Part shown: positions 1 to 8,907 of the stretch, in pieces | How positions within the stretch are numbered: position 1 is the first letter of the stretch | Layout: each line of letters starts with the position of its first letter | Source of the DNA: Phycisphaerales bacterium | Lineage (GTDB): Bacteria; Planctomycetota; Phycisphaerae; Phycisphaerales; UBA1924 | Length of the DNA: 64,000 nt | Reading direction: 5' to 3' | Assembly: GCA_020846975.1 (NCBI GenBank) | Contig: JADLCX010000023.1 | Location: 45,838-109,837, forward strand | Made by a program: the position numbers and the translations under genes | Notes under the pieces: model-generated | Databases searched by the model: none | What the model saw: the letters and a program-made list of their open reading frames with translations, nothing else | What the model was told of the DNA's origin: nothing

Positions 1-1
1 C

Positions 2-67
2 GCCCCCACGCCCGCACGCCACGCCGCCTCGCCATCACCCGCCGCCGCCTCCCCCAACCGCCCCTGA
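2..67 (+). CDS. C-terminal end of an upstream gene (partial)
   Basis: An open frame enters from the left edge and runs 21 codons, rich in Ala, Pro and Ser, to a TGA ten bases before the next start. The spacing suits the last codons of an upstream gene in the same transcription unit as the GMC oxidoreductase. Too little is present to assign a family, and chance open reading at this G+C content cannot be excluded. Confidence 0.25.
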   Translation, partial: APTPARHAASPSPAAASPNRP

Positions 68-77
68 GCAGCCCGCC

Positions 78-1688
78 ATGCCCGACCGCTACGACATCAT
101 CATCATCGGCACCGGCGCGGGCGGCGCAACGCTCGCGCACGAACTCGCCCGCACCGGCAAACGCATCCTCATCCTCGAGCGCGGCGACTTCCTGCCCCGC
201 GAGCGAGAGAACTGGGACACCAACGAGGTCTTCGCCCGCAAACGCTACCTCGCCCGCGAGACCTGGTTCGACAAGCACGACCAGCCCTTCTCGCCCTACA
301 CCCACTACTGGGTCGGCGGAAACACCAAGATGTACGGCGCGGCCCTCTTCCGCATGCGCGAGTCCGATTTCGGCGAGGTCCGGCACTTCGGCGGCTTGTC
401 GCCCGCGTGGCCCATCACCTACGACCAGCTCGAACCCTACTACTCGCGCGCCGAAGCGCTCTACTCCGTCCACGGCCTCCGCGGCGCCGATCCGCACGAG
501 CCCCGCGCCTCCTCGCCCTTCCCTTTCCCGCCGCTCGAACCCGAGCCACGCATCCGCGAGCTCGCCGACGACCTTACCGCGATCGGGTTGCGCCCCTTCC
601 CCGCGCCGCTCGGATTGCGCCTCGACCCGGCCGACCGCGCCGCCGCGCCCTGCCAACTCAGCAACTTCGACGGCTATCCCGACCCCACCGAGGTCAAGGC
701 CGACAGCCATGTCGCCGCGATCAAGCCGATCCTGACACTCCCGAACGTCACGCTCATCACCGGCGCGCGGGTCGAGAGTCTCCACACCGACCGCTCCGGC
801 CGCGAGGTCGCCGACGTCATCGCGTGGCGAGGCGGCGAGCGCCTCGCCTTCCGCGCCGACATCGTCGTGCTCGCCTGCGGCGCGATCAACTCCGCGGCCG
901 TCCTGCTCCGCTCCGCCAACGACCGCCATCCCCACGGACTCGCCAACAGTTCCGGCCAGGTCGGTCGCAACCTCATGCTCCACCAGAACGGCTGCCTGCT
1001 CGCCGTCACCGAGAACGACAACCCGTCGCAGTTCCAGAAGCACCTCGCGATCAGCGACTTCTACCGGGGCGAGCCCGACTCGCCCTTCCCGCTCGGGCTT
1101 GTCCAGCTCATGGGCAAGCCCGACCCCGGCACGATCGAATGGCTCCGAGGCGATCAACTTCCCGGAGTCCCGCTCGACGACATCCGCCGACGCACCATCG
1201 ACTTCTTCCTCACCGCCGAGGACCTGCCAAGCCCCGGCAACCGCGTCACGCTCCGCGACGACGGCGCGATCCGCTTGACCTACAACCCCAACAACACCGA
1301 GGCCTACGAGCGGCTTCAATCCCGGCTCATCAACGCACTTTCCCGCGTCGAGCGCACGCGCAACCGCAGCGCTCCCCACATCCTCGCCTCCCGCCTCGGC
1401 ATCGCCGGCGTCAGCCACCAGAACGGGACCGCCCGCTTCGGCGACGACCCCGCAACCAGTGTCCTCGATGTCAACTGCAACGCCCACGATGTCGAGAACC
1501 TCTACATCGTGGACTCGTCGTTCTTCCCGTCTTCCGCCGCCGTCAACCCCTCGCTCACCATCATGGCCAACGCACTCCGCATCGCCGACCACCTGCGGGA
1601 GCGGCTCGGTTGCGATGCGGCCTCGGCCCTCGAAGCCCGCAACCCCGACTCCGTGCCCACGGCCCTCGCGGCGCCGGTCCCGCTGTAA
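78..1688 (+). CDS. GMC family FAD-dependent oxidoreductase
   Basis: This 536-residue protein is predicted to oxidise an alcohol, sugar or similar hydroxyl compound using FAD. The N-terminal Rossmann motif GTGAGG (residues 11-16) follows a hydrophobic beta strand and is followed by the acidic strand end LILERGD. The C-terminal GMC region has the expected catalytic pair, His447 in SHQNGT and Asn490 in AVNPSLT, in a block that also reads LYIVDSSFFPSS. Length is normal for the family. No signal peptide is seen, so it is probably cytoplasmic. A GTG-started VOC protein follows after 26 bases, so the two are probably co-transcribed. The substrate cannot be read from sequence; GMC members range from glucose and choline oxidases to cellobiose dehydrogenases. 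Confidence 0.88.
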   Translation: MPDRYDIIIIGTGAGGATLAHELARTGKRILILERGDFLPRERENWDTNEVFARKRYLARETWFDKHDQPFSPYTHYWVGGNTKMYGAALFRMRESDFGEVRHFGGLSPAWPITYDQLEPYYSRAEALYSVHGLRGADPHEPRASSPFPFPPLEPEPRIRELADDLTAIGLRPFPAPLGLRLDPADRAAAPCQLSNFDGYPDPTEVKADSHVAAIKPILTLPNVTLITGARVESLHTDRSGREVADVIAWRGGERLAFRADIVVLACGAINSAAVLLRSANDRHPHGLANSSGQVGRNLMLHQNGCLLAVTENDNPSQFQKHLAISDFYRGEPDSPFPLGLVQLMGKPDPGTIEWLRGDQLPGVPLDDIRRRTIDFFLTAEDLPSPGNRVTLRDDGAIRLTYNPNNTEAYERLQSRLINALSRVERTRNRSAPHILASRLGIAGVSHQNGTARFGDDPATSVLDVNCNAHDVENLYIVDSSFFPSSAAVNPSLTIMANALRIADHLRERLGCDAASALEARNPDSVPTALAAPVPL

Positions 1689-1714
1689 CCAACGCTCCTC
1701 CACGGAGACCCACC

Positions 1715-2710
1715 GTGCCCACTCGCCGATTCCCCGCTCGCCGCGCTCTCGCACCCATCACACTTGCGCTGCTCCTCGTCGCTGTCCCCGCGCTCTCGTG
1801 GCCATCCTCCTCCGCCGCGCCGTCCGTCCACCGGCCATCCACGCGAGCGCACGCCCGCGCCGTCACCCACATCGGCATCGTTGTTGGCGACCTGGACCGA
1901 TCGCTCGATTTCTACACCCGCATCCTGACCTTCGAGAAGCTCTCCGAAGAAGAACACGCCGGCGCCGACCTCGAACGCGACACCGGGGTCTTCGGCGCAC
2001 GCACTCGCACCGCCCGCCTGCGGCTTTGCGACGAACAGATCGAACTCATCGAGTTCCTCGCATCCCCGGGCCGGCCGATCCCGCGCGACTCGCGCAGCAA
2101 CGACGCGTGGTTCCAGCACATCGCCATCGTCACGCCCGACATGGACCGCGCGTACGCGCACCTGCGAGCCCACAAGGTCCGACACATCTCCACGGGTCCG
2201 CAGACCCTGCCGCCCTCTCTCCCTCACGCGGCCGGAACCCGCGCGTTCTACTTCGCCGACCCCGACGGGCACCCGCTGGAGATCATCAACTTCCCGCCGG
2301 GCAAGGGCGATCCACGCTGGCAGGTCGCGCCCGACCGGCTCTTCCTCGGCATCGACCACACCGCCATCGCGTGCACCGACACCGACGCGACGATCGCGTT
2401 TTACCGCGACACGATCGGCCTGCGAGTCGCCGGTCAGGGCGAGAACTTCGGTCCCGAACAGGAGCACCTCAACAACGTCTTCGGCGCACGCGTGCGCATC
2501 ACCACCCTCCGCTCACCCCCCCCGGGCGGCGGGCCCGGCGTCGAGCTGTTGGAGTACCTCGCCCCGCGCGACGGCCGACCGATCCCGCTCGACACGCGTC
2601 CCAACGACCTTTGGGCTTGGCGGATCGGCCTCGACACCGACGCCGACCTCGCACGGACGCTCCTCCGGGACCCCGACGGCCACCTGGTCAGCCTCCGGCG
2701 TTCTCCATAG
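1715..2710 (+). CDS. Secreted or anchored two-domain VOC (glyoxalase/dioxygenase superfamily) protein
   Basis: The GTG at 1715 is preceded by GGAG at 1704-1707 with good spacing, and no ATG lies nearby. The 331-residue product starts with an Arg-rich segment and a hydrophobic stretch (about residues 12-27) that looks like a signal peptide or anchor. Domain 1 opens at VTHIGIVVGDLDRSLDFY and closes at FADPDGHPLEI, with His and Glu metal-ligand candidates. Domain 2 opens at GIDHTAIACTDTDATIAFY and has RPNDLW but is about 30 residues short, jumping straight to a final DPDGHLVSL. VOC proteins include glyoxalase I, extradiol dioxygenases and fosfomycin-resistance proteins; the reaction here is unknown. 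Close linkage to the GMC gene suggests a shared pathway. An eight-base C run occurs in domain 2. Confidence 0.8.
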   Translation: MPTRRFPARRALAPITLALLLVAVPALSWPSSSAAPSVHRPSTRAHARAVTHIGIVVGDLDRSLDFYTRILTFEKLSEEEHAGADLERDTGVFGARTRTARLRLCDEQIELIEFLASPGRPIPRDSRSNDAWFQHIAIVTPDMDRAYAHLRAHKVRHISTGPQTLPPSLPHAAGTRAFYFADPDGHPLEIINFPPGKGDPRWQVAPDRLFLGIDHTAIACTDTDATIAFYRDTIGLRVAGQGENFGPEQEHLNNVFGARVRITTLRSPPPGGGPGVELLEYLAPRDGRPIPLDTRPNDLWAWRIGLDTDADLARTLLRDPDGHLVSLRRSP

Positions 2711-2819
2711 GAACGCCGCGGGAGGAAAACCTGGGGAAAAGCCGATGACCTCTCCCCCCGACCGCCCGCGCCGGTAGCCTCCCCGGACGCGTGCCCGCAT
2801 CCCTCGGAAGGAGCCGAAG

Positions 2820-3662
2820 ATGTCGCCCCCCGATCCCGCCCGTTCGAGCCTCACCCGCGCCTTCTCGCTCATCGAACTCCTGGTCGTCATCGCCATCATC
2901 GCGATCCTGATCGGTCTGCTCCTGCCCGCGCTCGGCGCGGCCCGCGAGGAGTCCCGCACCAGCAAGTGCGCCGCCAACCTGCGACAGATCGACCTGCTCG
3001 TCGAGCAGTACACCGACGACAATCGCGAGGTCTACCCCGCGCACCGCTCGACCGATGTCAACGCCTTCGACGCCGACTGGTGGTGGGGCACGGTCGTCTA
3101 CGAGACCAACCTCCAGACCCGCCAGGAACGCGAGGATGCCGACCCGCGCATCCTCGCCGACTCCTACGCGCTCTTCCATTGCCCCTCCATCCGCGATGCC
3201 GAGGTCGTCCACGGCTATTCGTGGACCTGGCGGTTCGATGCCCACCGCGTCGGCTACGGCTACAACGCCTTCTTCTTCGGCTTCGCGCCCTACGGACGGC
3301 CCGAGGCCCAGGGCGCGTTCAACTGGTGGAACCGCCGCGACGGCCGAAACCTCGTCGTCATGCCGCGCCTCGGCATGCAGCAGGTCCTCATGCCCTCCAA
3401 GACCGTCCTCCTCGGCGACAGTTGCCCAAGGCCCGACGGCCTCTGGTCCATGTCCATGTGGTTCCCCAACATACTCTCCGCGGCCGAGGGCATCGACACC
3501 CGACACGGCGGCCGCGGCCTGCGCGACACCACCGGCACAGGCAACACCGTCTACACCGACGGCCACATCGCCCGCGTCCGTCACGACGATATCAACGACC
3601 CCGACCGCTTCCGCGACAAGTGGGACCCGCGCTTCACCGTCGATCAGCGGCCGTGGTGGTAG
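2820..3662 (+). CDS. Prepilin-like protein with N-terminal cleavage/methylation motif
   Basis: The 280-residue protein has a class III (type IV prepilin-like) leader: a basic start, then [19 protein letters not shown], where Glu is the usual +5 residue after the processing site. The hydrophobic helix is followed by [23 protein letters not shown], typical of the large planctomycete family of DUF1559-like pseudopilins. Near the C-terminus a His (RHGG) is followed by a DGH pair, a longer-spaced version of the H-X9-DG signature of that family. The globular middle is rich in Trp and Tyr. The protein is expected to be processed by a prepilin peptidase and sit in the inner membrane or periplasm. It stands alone here; a secretin is encoded about 33 kb downstream. 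Confidence 0.85.
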   Translation: MSPPDPARSSLTRAFSLIELLVVIAIIAILIGLLLPALGAAREESRTSKCAANLRQIDLLVEQYTDDNREVYPAHRSTDVNAFDADWWWGTVVYETNLQTRQEREDADPRILADSYALFHCPSIRDAEVVHGYSWTWRFDAHRVGYGYNAFFFGFAPYGRPEAQGAFNWWNRRDGRNLVVMPRLGMQQVLMPSKTVLLGDSCPRPDGLWSMSMWFPNILSAAEGIDTRHGGRGLRDTTGTGNTVYTDGHIARVRHDDINDPDRFRDKWDPRFTVDQRPWW

Positions 3663-3717
3663 GAGCCCGCGCCGGGGCTCGCCCTTCGCCGGCGCGCGGA
3701 CGACCATAAACTCCCGC

Positions 3718-5076
3718 GTGCCCTCACCGAGCCCACCCACCCTCCGCAACCCCGCGCTCCACATCTTCGACCTGACCCGCGACGACCTGCGCCGGTGGTG
3801 CGAAGATGTCGGCATGCCCGCCTACCGGGCCACGCAGATCCACGAGTGGGTCTACACCAGGGGCATCGCCGACCCGGCGCTGATGTCCAACCTTTCCAGA
3901 CGCGACCGCGAACTCCTCGCCGATCCCGAGCGCGGGATCACGTTCATCTCGGGCCAGACCGTCGCCCACCAGAAGGCCAGCGATGGCACGCAGAAACTCC
4001 TGATCGAGTGGGCCTCAGCGTCGGGTGTCGGATGTCGGATGTCGGATGATGAGACGGAAGCACGCGGCCGATCACTGCCTGTCCTGTCCTCACATCCCAC
4101 ATCCGACATCCCAAGCCCGACATCCCGCCAGACCGAGTGCGTCATGATCCCCTACGGCGAGGACACCTTCGACCACGTGGGGAGGGGGGGGGGCGACGAC
4201 GAGCGCGACGGGTATGACGGCTCTCCGGGCCGTCCCCCGCTCAAAGCCCGCCGCACCGCCTGCATCTCCTCGCAGGTCGGTTGCCCCGTCGGTTGCAAGT
4301 TCTGCGCCTCCGGCATCGGCGGTCTCGACGGCAACCTCAGCGCGGGCCGCATCGTGGAACAGGTTTGGCGATTGCAGCAGGTTCTCGGATCGGGTTTGGC
4401 GCCTCAGGTCCCGGGTCCCCGGCCTTCACATCCGCCATCCGACACCCGACATCCGCCATCGCCCCGCATCACCAACGTCGTCTTCATGGGCATGGGCGAG
4501 CCCCTCGCCAACTTCGCCAACGTCACCCGCGCCATCCGCACGCTCAACGCCGCGCCCCCCCACGGCATGGGCATCGGCGCCCGCAAGATCACCGTCTCCA
4601 CCGTCGGCCTCCCGAAGGCGATCGAGAGGCTCGCCGCCGAACTCGATATCCCCGTCACGCTCGCGCTCTCCCTCCACGCCCCCAACGACACCATCCGCCG
4701 CGAACTCATCCCCTGGGCCGAGTACACCACCATCCCCGACCTGCTCGCCGCCTGCCAGAAGTGGTTCGAGAGATCCGGCCGCGAGATCACGCTCGAGTAC
4801 ATCATGCTCGGCGGCGTCAACGACCGCCCCGAGCACGCGCGCGAACTCTCTCGCATCGCCCGCACGCTCCGCGCCAACATCAACCTCATCCGCTACAACG
4901 AGGTCGTCTTTCCGGGGGGGGGCACGCCCTTCTCGCGCCCCGAAGACGCCGATGTCCGCGAGTTCCAGCGCATCCTCCGCGAGGCCGGCGTCAACACCCA
5001 CATCCGCGCCTCTCGCGGCCGGGATATCGCCGCCGCGTGCGGACAGCTCCGACACGAGAAGGCCGGCACGGCGTAA
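3718..5076 (+). CDS. rlmN: 23S rRNA (adenine2503-C2)-methyltransferase RlmN with low-complexity insertions
   Basis: This radical-SAM enzyme methylates A2503 of 23S rRNA and, in known relatives, A37 of some tRNAs. The radical-SAM cluster motif CPVGCKFC (Cys about 189, 193, 196) follows ACISSQVG, and the substrate-side Cys lies in AAACGQL near the C-terminus. VFMGMGEPLAN, ITVSTVGL and LALSLHAPND are diagnostic. The GTG at 3718 is the only sensible in-frame start before LHIFDL. At 452 residues the protein is 60-100 longer than usual. Extra length lies in three loops: about residues 100-140 and 222-250, whose DNA is built of repeated ATCCGAC-type units, and a Gly/Asp-rich loop containing a ten-base G run. 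All catalytic motifs are intact and in frame, so it is probably functional. Confidence 0.93.
   Translation: MPSPSPPTLRNPALHIFDLTRDDLRRWCEDVGMPAYRATQIHEWVYTRGIADPALMSNLSRRDRELLADPERGITFISGQTVAHQKASDGTQKLLIEWASASGVGCRMSDDETEARGRSLPVLSSHPTSDIPSPTSRQTECVMIPYGEDTFDHVGRGGGDDERDGYDGSPGRPPLKARRTACISSQVGCPVGCKFCASGIGGLDGNLSAGRIVEQVWRLQQVLGSGLAPQVPGPRPSHPPSDTRHPPSPRITNVVFMGMGEPLANFANVTRAIRTLNAAPPHGMGIGARKITVSTVGLPKAIERLAAELDIPVTLALSLHAPNDTIRRELIPWAEYTTIPDLLAACQKWFERSGREITLEYIMLGGVNDRPEHARELSRIARTLRANINLIRYNEVVFPGGGTPFSRPEDADVREFQRILREAGVNTHIRASRGRDIAAACGQLRHEKAGTA
4021..4127 (+). repeat. Palindromic element inside rlmN, copy 1
   Basis: The left arm (4021-4053) repeats GTCGGATGTCGGATG-type units. The right arm (4088-4127) contains their reverse complement, CATCCGACATCCC. 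The two arms can fold as a long imperfect hairpin with a central spacer of about 34 bases. The element is translated in frame as a Ser/Pro-rich loop between the KLLIEW and CVMIPYG blocks of RlmN, where other RlmN proteins have only a few residues. Confidence 0.75.
4427..4465 (+). repeat. ATCCGAC-type repeat inside rlmN, copy 2
   Basis: A second cluster of CATCCGACAC and CGACATCCGCCATC units matches the right arm of the element 300 bases upstream. It encodes a Pro/Ser-rich loop immediately before the conserved block NVVFMGMGEP. It is again in frame. Confidence 0.65.
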
Positions 5077-5124
5077 GCGATCCCGCCAACGCCGCCGAGC
5101 ACAACCGACCGATACTGTCTGGCC

Positions 5125-5874
5125 ATGCCCGAGCCAGCCCCGCTCCCGATGTGGGCCACCGAGTTCCACTCCTTTTCCCCTGCCCACGCGCTCTGCCTCG
5201 TGCCGCTCGCGGCCTCGGTCTTCGTCTCCTGCACGCTCGGTCGGCGCTGGCTCTCTCAGGGCGGTGAGGGGTTGGTCCGCGAGCGCAAGCTCGCCGCGGC
5301 CTGGGCCGGCTCTGTCATCGCGATCAACCTGTGGTCGATCGTCTACTGGAGCATCCCCGCCAACTTCATCGCCGCCGAGTCGCTCCCCCTCCAGCTCTGC
5401 GACCTGGCTTGCCTGATCGCCCCCCTGGTCTTCCTCACCGATTGGCGCACGCCCCGCGCCCTCATGTACTTCTGGGGCATCGGCCTCTCCGCGCAGGCGT
5501 TCATCACCCCCACGCTCGAGCAGGGCCCGGCCGACACGCGCTTCTACCTCTTCTGGCTTGTCCACCTCGGCATCGTCGGCTCGGCCATCTACGACCTGGT
5601 CGTGCGAGGATTCCGTCCCACGCTCCGGGATCTCGGCATCGCCATCGCCTCGGTCATCCTCTACGCGCTCGCGATGGTCCCCATCAACCACTTCATCGCC
5701 GGCGCCAACTACGGCTTTATCGGCAACAAGCTCCGCGACCGCCCCACCGTTGTCGACAAGCTCGGCCCCTGGCCCGAGCGCATCTTCATCATGGCCGCGA
5801 TCGTCATCGCGGGGTTCACGATCATGTGGGCCGTCGCGCGACTACTCCCGCATCGCCAATCCAACCGCGCCTGA
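5125..5874 (+). CDS. YwaF/TIGR02206-like integral membrane protein
   Basis: The 249-residue product has about six hydrophobic segments and matches the TIGR02206/YwaF type. Signs are the HALCLVPLA start, the conserved LPLQLCDLA block near the middle and the late INHFIAGANYGFI segment. It is an inner-membrane protein of unknown role, and no catalytic motif stands out. ATG 5125 lies 48 bases after rlmN, and the next gene begins 27 bases after its stop, so the three may form an operon. Function should be left open. Confidence 0.75.
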   Translation: MPEPAPLPMWATEFHSFSPAHALCLVPLAASVFVSCTLGRRWLSQGGEGLVRERKLAAAWAGSVIAINLWSIVYWSIPANFIAAESLPLQLCDLACLIAPLVFLTDWRTPRALMYFWGIGLSAQAFITPTLEQGPADTRFYLFWLVHLGIVGSAIYDLVVRGFRPTLRDLGIAIASVILYALAMVPINHFIAGANYGFIGNKLRDRPTVVDKLGPWPERIFIMAAIVIAGFTIMWAVARLLPHRQSNRA

Positions 5875-5901
5875 TCACCGTTCCCTCTGCTCCGCCGCGA
5901 C

Positions 5902-7089
5902 ATGACCGCCCTCACCCTCACCCTCCTCGCCGCCGCCTTCCTCATCAGCGTCCCCGCCACGCTCATCGCCCGCGCGATCGGTCGCCGTCTCAACGCCCTC
6001 GATGGCGCGGGTGTCGCCGGACAGGTCAAGGCCCCGCCGCGGCGCGTGCCCAACACCGGCGGCCTGGCCATCTTCTGGTCCTTCGCCCTGTGCCTGCTCG
6101 CGGGGCTCGGCCTTGCCCTCTACTTCGCCGGCCGGGCCGCCGAACTCCCCGAACCCCTCTCGGCCCTGCAACGCTTCCTCCCCGGCATCCGCACGCAGAC
6201 CGGTCCGGCTCTCGCGCTCCTCGCCGGCACGTTCATCCTGCACATCCTCGGCCTCATCGACGACCGCCGCGCCCTCGGTCCCGGCGTGAAGATGCTCGCG
6301 ATGCTCACGATCGCCGCGGTGGTCATCATCGCCACCGACTCGCGCCTGCTCACCATGCTCGATGGGCACACCGGCGGCGCTTGGGCCAGCATCCTCATCA
6401 CCGTCTGCTGGGTCGTCGCCATCACCAACGCCTTCAACTTCCTCGACAACATGGACGGGCTCTCCGCCGGTGTCGCCGCGGTCGCGAGCGCGTGCTTCCT
6501 CACCACCTCGCTGGTCAACGACCCGCCGCAGTGGTTCATCGCCGCCGCACTCGCGGTTCTCCTCGGCTCGCTCCTCGGCTTCCTGGTCTTCAACTTCCCC
6601 TTCGTGCCGCGCCGCAAGAACACCGACGGAACCTCAACCGGCGGCGCAAGCATCTTCATGGGTGACGGCGGCAGCCTCATCGTCGGCTTCCTCCTCGCCA
6701 TCCTCTCCATCCGTATCACGTATCTGCCTTTGCCCGCTCACCCCGACACTCCCGTCACCCCTTCACCCCGCCATCTTCTCCTCATCCCCCTCCTCATCCT
6801 CGCCATCCCCCTCTACGACTTCGCCTCCGTCGTCTTCATCCGCCTCCGCCAGGGCAAGAGCCCCTTCGTCGGCGACCTCCAGCACTTCTCCCACCGACTG
6901 GTTCGCCACGGCCTCTCCCAGCGCGCCGCCGTCCTCCTCATCTGCGGCTGCGCCGCCATCACCGGCATCGGCGCCATCGCGCTCCCGAGCCTCGCACCCT
7001 GGCAGGCCGCGCTCATCGGTGTGCAGACGCTCCTCGTGCTCGGCGGGCTGGCGGTGTATGAGTGGAGAAAGGACGCATCGACTCGGTGA
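5902..7089 (+). CDS. MraY/WecA-type polyprenyl-phosphate glycosyl-1-phosphate transferase
   Basis: This 395-residue polytopic protein belongs to glycosyltransferase family 4. It probably transfers a GlcNAc-type sugar 1-phosphate from UDP-sugar to undecaprenyl phosphate at the inner membrane. Motifs are PNTGGLAIF in the first cytoplasmic loop, LGLIDDRRAL (the metal-binding DD pair), AFNFLDNMDGLSAG, the substrate-binding GDGGS, and the late loop FVGDLQHFSHRLVRHGLS with its HxxHR-like histidines. Ten or eleven membrane segments are visible. The sequence resembles WecA/TagO/RgpG more than MraY. It may supply the lipid carrier for surface polysaccharides, in line with the aminotransferase and O-antigen-ligase-like genes further along. 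Confidence 0.85.
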   Translation: MTALTLTLLAAAFLISVPATLIARAIGRRLNALDGAGVAGQVKAPPRRVPNTGGLAIFWSFALCLLAGLGLALYFAGRAAELPEPLSALQRFLPGIRTQTGPALALLAGTFILHILGLIDDRRALGPGVKMLAMLTIAAVVIIATDSRLLTMLDGHTGGAWASILITVCWVVAITNAFNFLDNMDGLSAGVAAVASACFLTTSLVNDPPQWFIAAALAVLLGSLLGFLVFNFPFVPRRKNTDGTSTGGASIFMGDGGSLIVGFLLAILSIRITYLPLPAHPDTPVTPSPRHLLLIPLLILAIPLYDFASVVFIRLRQGKSPFVGDLQHFSHRLVRHGLSQRAAVLLICGCAAITGIGAIALPSLAPWQAALIGVQTLLVLGGLAVYEWRKDASTR

Positions 7090-7145
7090 TGGCCGCTCGG
7101 CCCCACGGGTGCCTTCACACCCAAACCTGTCCGCTCGTCGGTCGC

Positions 7146-8261
7146 TCACACATTGAACAGGAAGTGGCACACATCCCCGTCCTGCATCACGTACCCCTTC
7201 CCTTCCACGCGCATCCGCCCGGCATCCTTGATCGCCTTCTCGTTCTTGAGCTCTTCGAGATCCTTGACCGAGTAGATCTCGGCCCGGATGAACCCGCGCT
7301 CAAAGTCGGTGTGGATCACGCCCGCGGCCTGCGGCGCGGTGGCGCCGATCGGGACCGTCCACGCCCGGATCTCCTTCGGACCCGCCGTGTAGTACGACTG
7401 CAACCCCAGCAGGTGGTACGCCTCTCGCGCCAGCGCGTTGAGCGCGGGCTCGTCCATCCCGTAACTCCTGAGCATCTCCAGCCGGTCCTCGTCGGAGAGT
7501 TCCGACAGTTCGCTCTCGATCCGGGCGCACACCGGCACCACGTCGTGCTCGGGATCACCCCCGAGCCTCTTCACGTGCTCGCGCACCTTCATCGCCAAGG
7601 GCCCGCGCCCGTGCGGGTCCTCGTCGCTCACGTTCGCCACGTACAGCACCTTCTTGCCCGTGATCAGGCTCAGCCCCTTCAGGGCCTTCTTCTGATCCGG
7701 GTCGTCGATCCTCAGCGTGATCGCGGGCTTGCCCTCGCTCAGCACGGGCAGGATCTTCTTCAGCACCTCGTACCGCGCGATCGTCTCGCGCTCCCCGCTC
7801 TTGGCCGCGCGCTCCGCCTTGCCGATCGCGCCCTCCACCGTCTGCAGGTCCGCCAGGATCAGCTCCGTGTTGATCGTGTCGATATCTCGCACCGGATCGA
7901 CCTTGCCCTCGACGTGCGTGATGTCCTCACCCCCGGGCGCCGACTCGAAGCACCTCACCACCTGCACGATCGCATCGACCTCGCGGATGTGCGACAGGAA
8001 CGCGTTGCCCTTGCCCTCACCCTTGCTCGCCCCGCGCACCAGCCCGGCGATATCCACCAGCCGCAGCGCGGCGGGGATCACCTTCTGGCTCTCGATGTGC
8101 TTCCGGATGACCTCCAGCCTGGGGTCCGGGATCGGCACCACGCCCACGTTGGGCTCGATCGTCGCGAACGGGTAGTTGGCCGCGAGCGCGCCGGCCTTGG
8201 TCAGGGCGTTGAAGAGTGTGGACTTGCCGACATTGGGCAAGCCGACGATTCCGGCTTCCAT
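7146..8261 (-). CDS. ychF: YchF/OLA1-family ribosome-associated ATPase
   Basis: The 371-residue product matches YchF in length and motifs: G1 loop GLPNVGKST (residues 6-14), [15 protein letters not shown]3 [15 protein letters not shown], the non-canonical NVSDED in place of NKxD (YchF prefers ATP), and a C-terminal TGS domain with [14 protein letters not shown]. The start at 8261 puts [10 protein letters not shown] at the N-terminus, as in homologues; an in-frame extension upstream is unconserved in character and overlaps the divergent promoter region. YchF binds ribosomes and affects leaderless translation and oxidative stress responses. It is divergent from the DinB-like gene, with about 100 bases between starts. 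Confidence 0.94.
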   Translation of the reverse strand: MEAGIVGLPNVGKSTLFNALTKAGALAANYPFATIEPNVGVVPIPDPRLEVIRKHIESQKVIPAALRLVDIAGLVRGASKGEGKGNAFLSHIREVDAIVQVVRCFESAPGGEDITHVEGKVDPVRDIDTINTELILADLQTVEGAIGKAERAAKSGERETIARYEVLKKILPVLSEGKPAITLRIDDPDQKKALKGLSLITGKKVLYVANVSDEDPHGRGPLAMKVREHVKRLGGDPEHDVVPVCARIESELSELSDEDRLEMLRSYGMDEPALNALAREAYHLLGLQSYYTAGPKEIRAWTVPIGATAPQAAGVIHTDFERGFIRAEIYSVKDLEELKNEKAIKDAGRMRVEGKGYVMQDGDVCHFLFNV

Positions 8262-8361
8262 GGGGTTCTCGCGTGAAGGTGCGTTCCGGCCAAACGGGGC
8301 GGATAATAGGGAGCAGAGGACGGGTGGGAAGAGCGCGTGCAGGCAACCGGAGACCCGAGCG

Positions 8362-8901
8362 ATGGGCGGCAACTCACGGATCGACCTCTCCACCATCCGC
8401 ACACTGCTCGCCTACACCGACTGGTCCAACGACCAGCTCTTACAAGCCGCGGCCGGACTGGGCGACGAGCCGCTCGACCGCGACATGCAGATCGGCGTCG
8501 GCGGCCTCCGACGCACGCTCCTGCACATCTACAACGGCGAACTGGTCTGGGCCAAGCGCTGGGGCGGCGGGGCGGATGCCGAGACCAAGTGGCCGAGCGA
8601 GCGCGAGAAGGCCACGATCGCGCAGCTCCGCGAGCGTTTCGCAGCCAACCGTGTCGAGCGCGATGCTTTCCTCGACACGCTCGCCGCGTCGCGAGCCGAT
8701 CTGTCCCGCGTGCAGACCTACCGCGACTCGCAGGGCAGCCTGTTCGAGGCCAGCCTCGGCGACATGCTCATGCAGGCGGCCCTGCACAGCAAGCACCACC
8801 AGGCCCAGGCCGCCAACATCATCCGCCGCCTCGGCGGCCATCCCCCAGCGCCCGATCTCGACTACATGTACCACACGCGCCGCGCGCCGGCGCAGGTGTA
8901 G
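8362..8901 (+). CDS. DinB-like four-helix metalloprotein
   Basis: The 179-residue protein starts at ATG 8362 and has the DinB/YfiT layout. An N-terminal helix reads [13 protein letters not shown], a first metal-ligand region [15 protein letters not shown] contains one His, and a late helix [13 protein letters not shown] supplies paired His residues. Members bind a divalent metal and often act as thiol-dependent transferases or hydrolases; some are DNA-damage induced. No SOS-type box is recognisable in the 100-base divergent region, so the family name says nothing about regulation here. The stop is six bases before the acetyltransferase start, so the two genes are probably co-transcribed. Confidence 0.78.
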   Translation: MGGNSRIDLSTIRTLLAYTDWSNDQLLQAAAGLGDEPLDRDMQIGVGGLRRTLLHIYNGELVWAKRWGGGADAETKWPSEREKATIAQLRERFAANRVERDAFLDTLAASRADLSRVQTYRDSQGSLFEASLGDMLMQAALHSKHHQAQAANIIRRLGGHPPAPDLDYMYHTRRAPAQV

Positions 8902-8907
8902 GCCGCC

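Noticed and set aside
407..2710. A long Arg/Pro-rich frame overlapping most of the GMC gene and running into the VOC gene
   Set aside because: The first two thirds are antisense-like low-complexity shadow of the GMC gene; only the part from GTG 1715 has a Shine-Dalgarno and domain motifs.
8262..8361. SOS/LexA-type box before the DinB-like gene
   Set aside because: No convincing palindrome of that kind is present; the family name alone does not imply SOS control.
8262..8402. N-terminal extension of YchF by 47 residues
   Set aside because: Homologues begin at the residues just before the P loop, and the extension would overlap the divergent gene's start.
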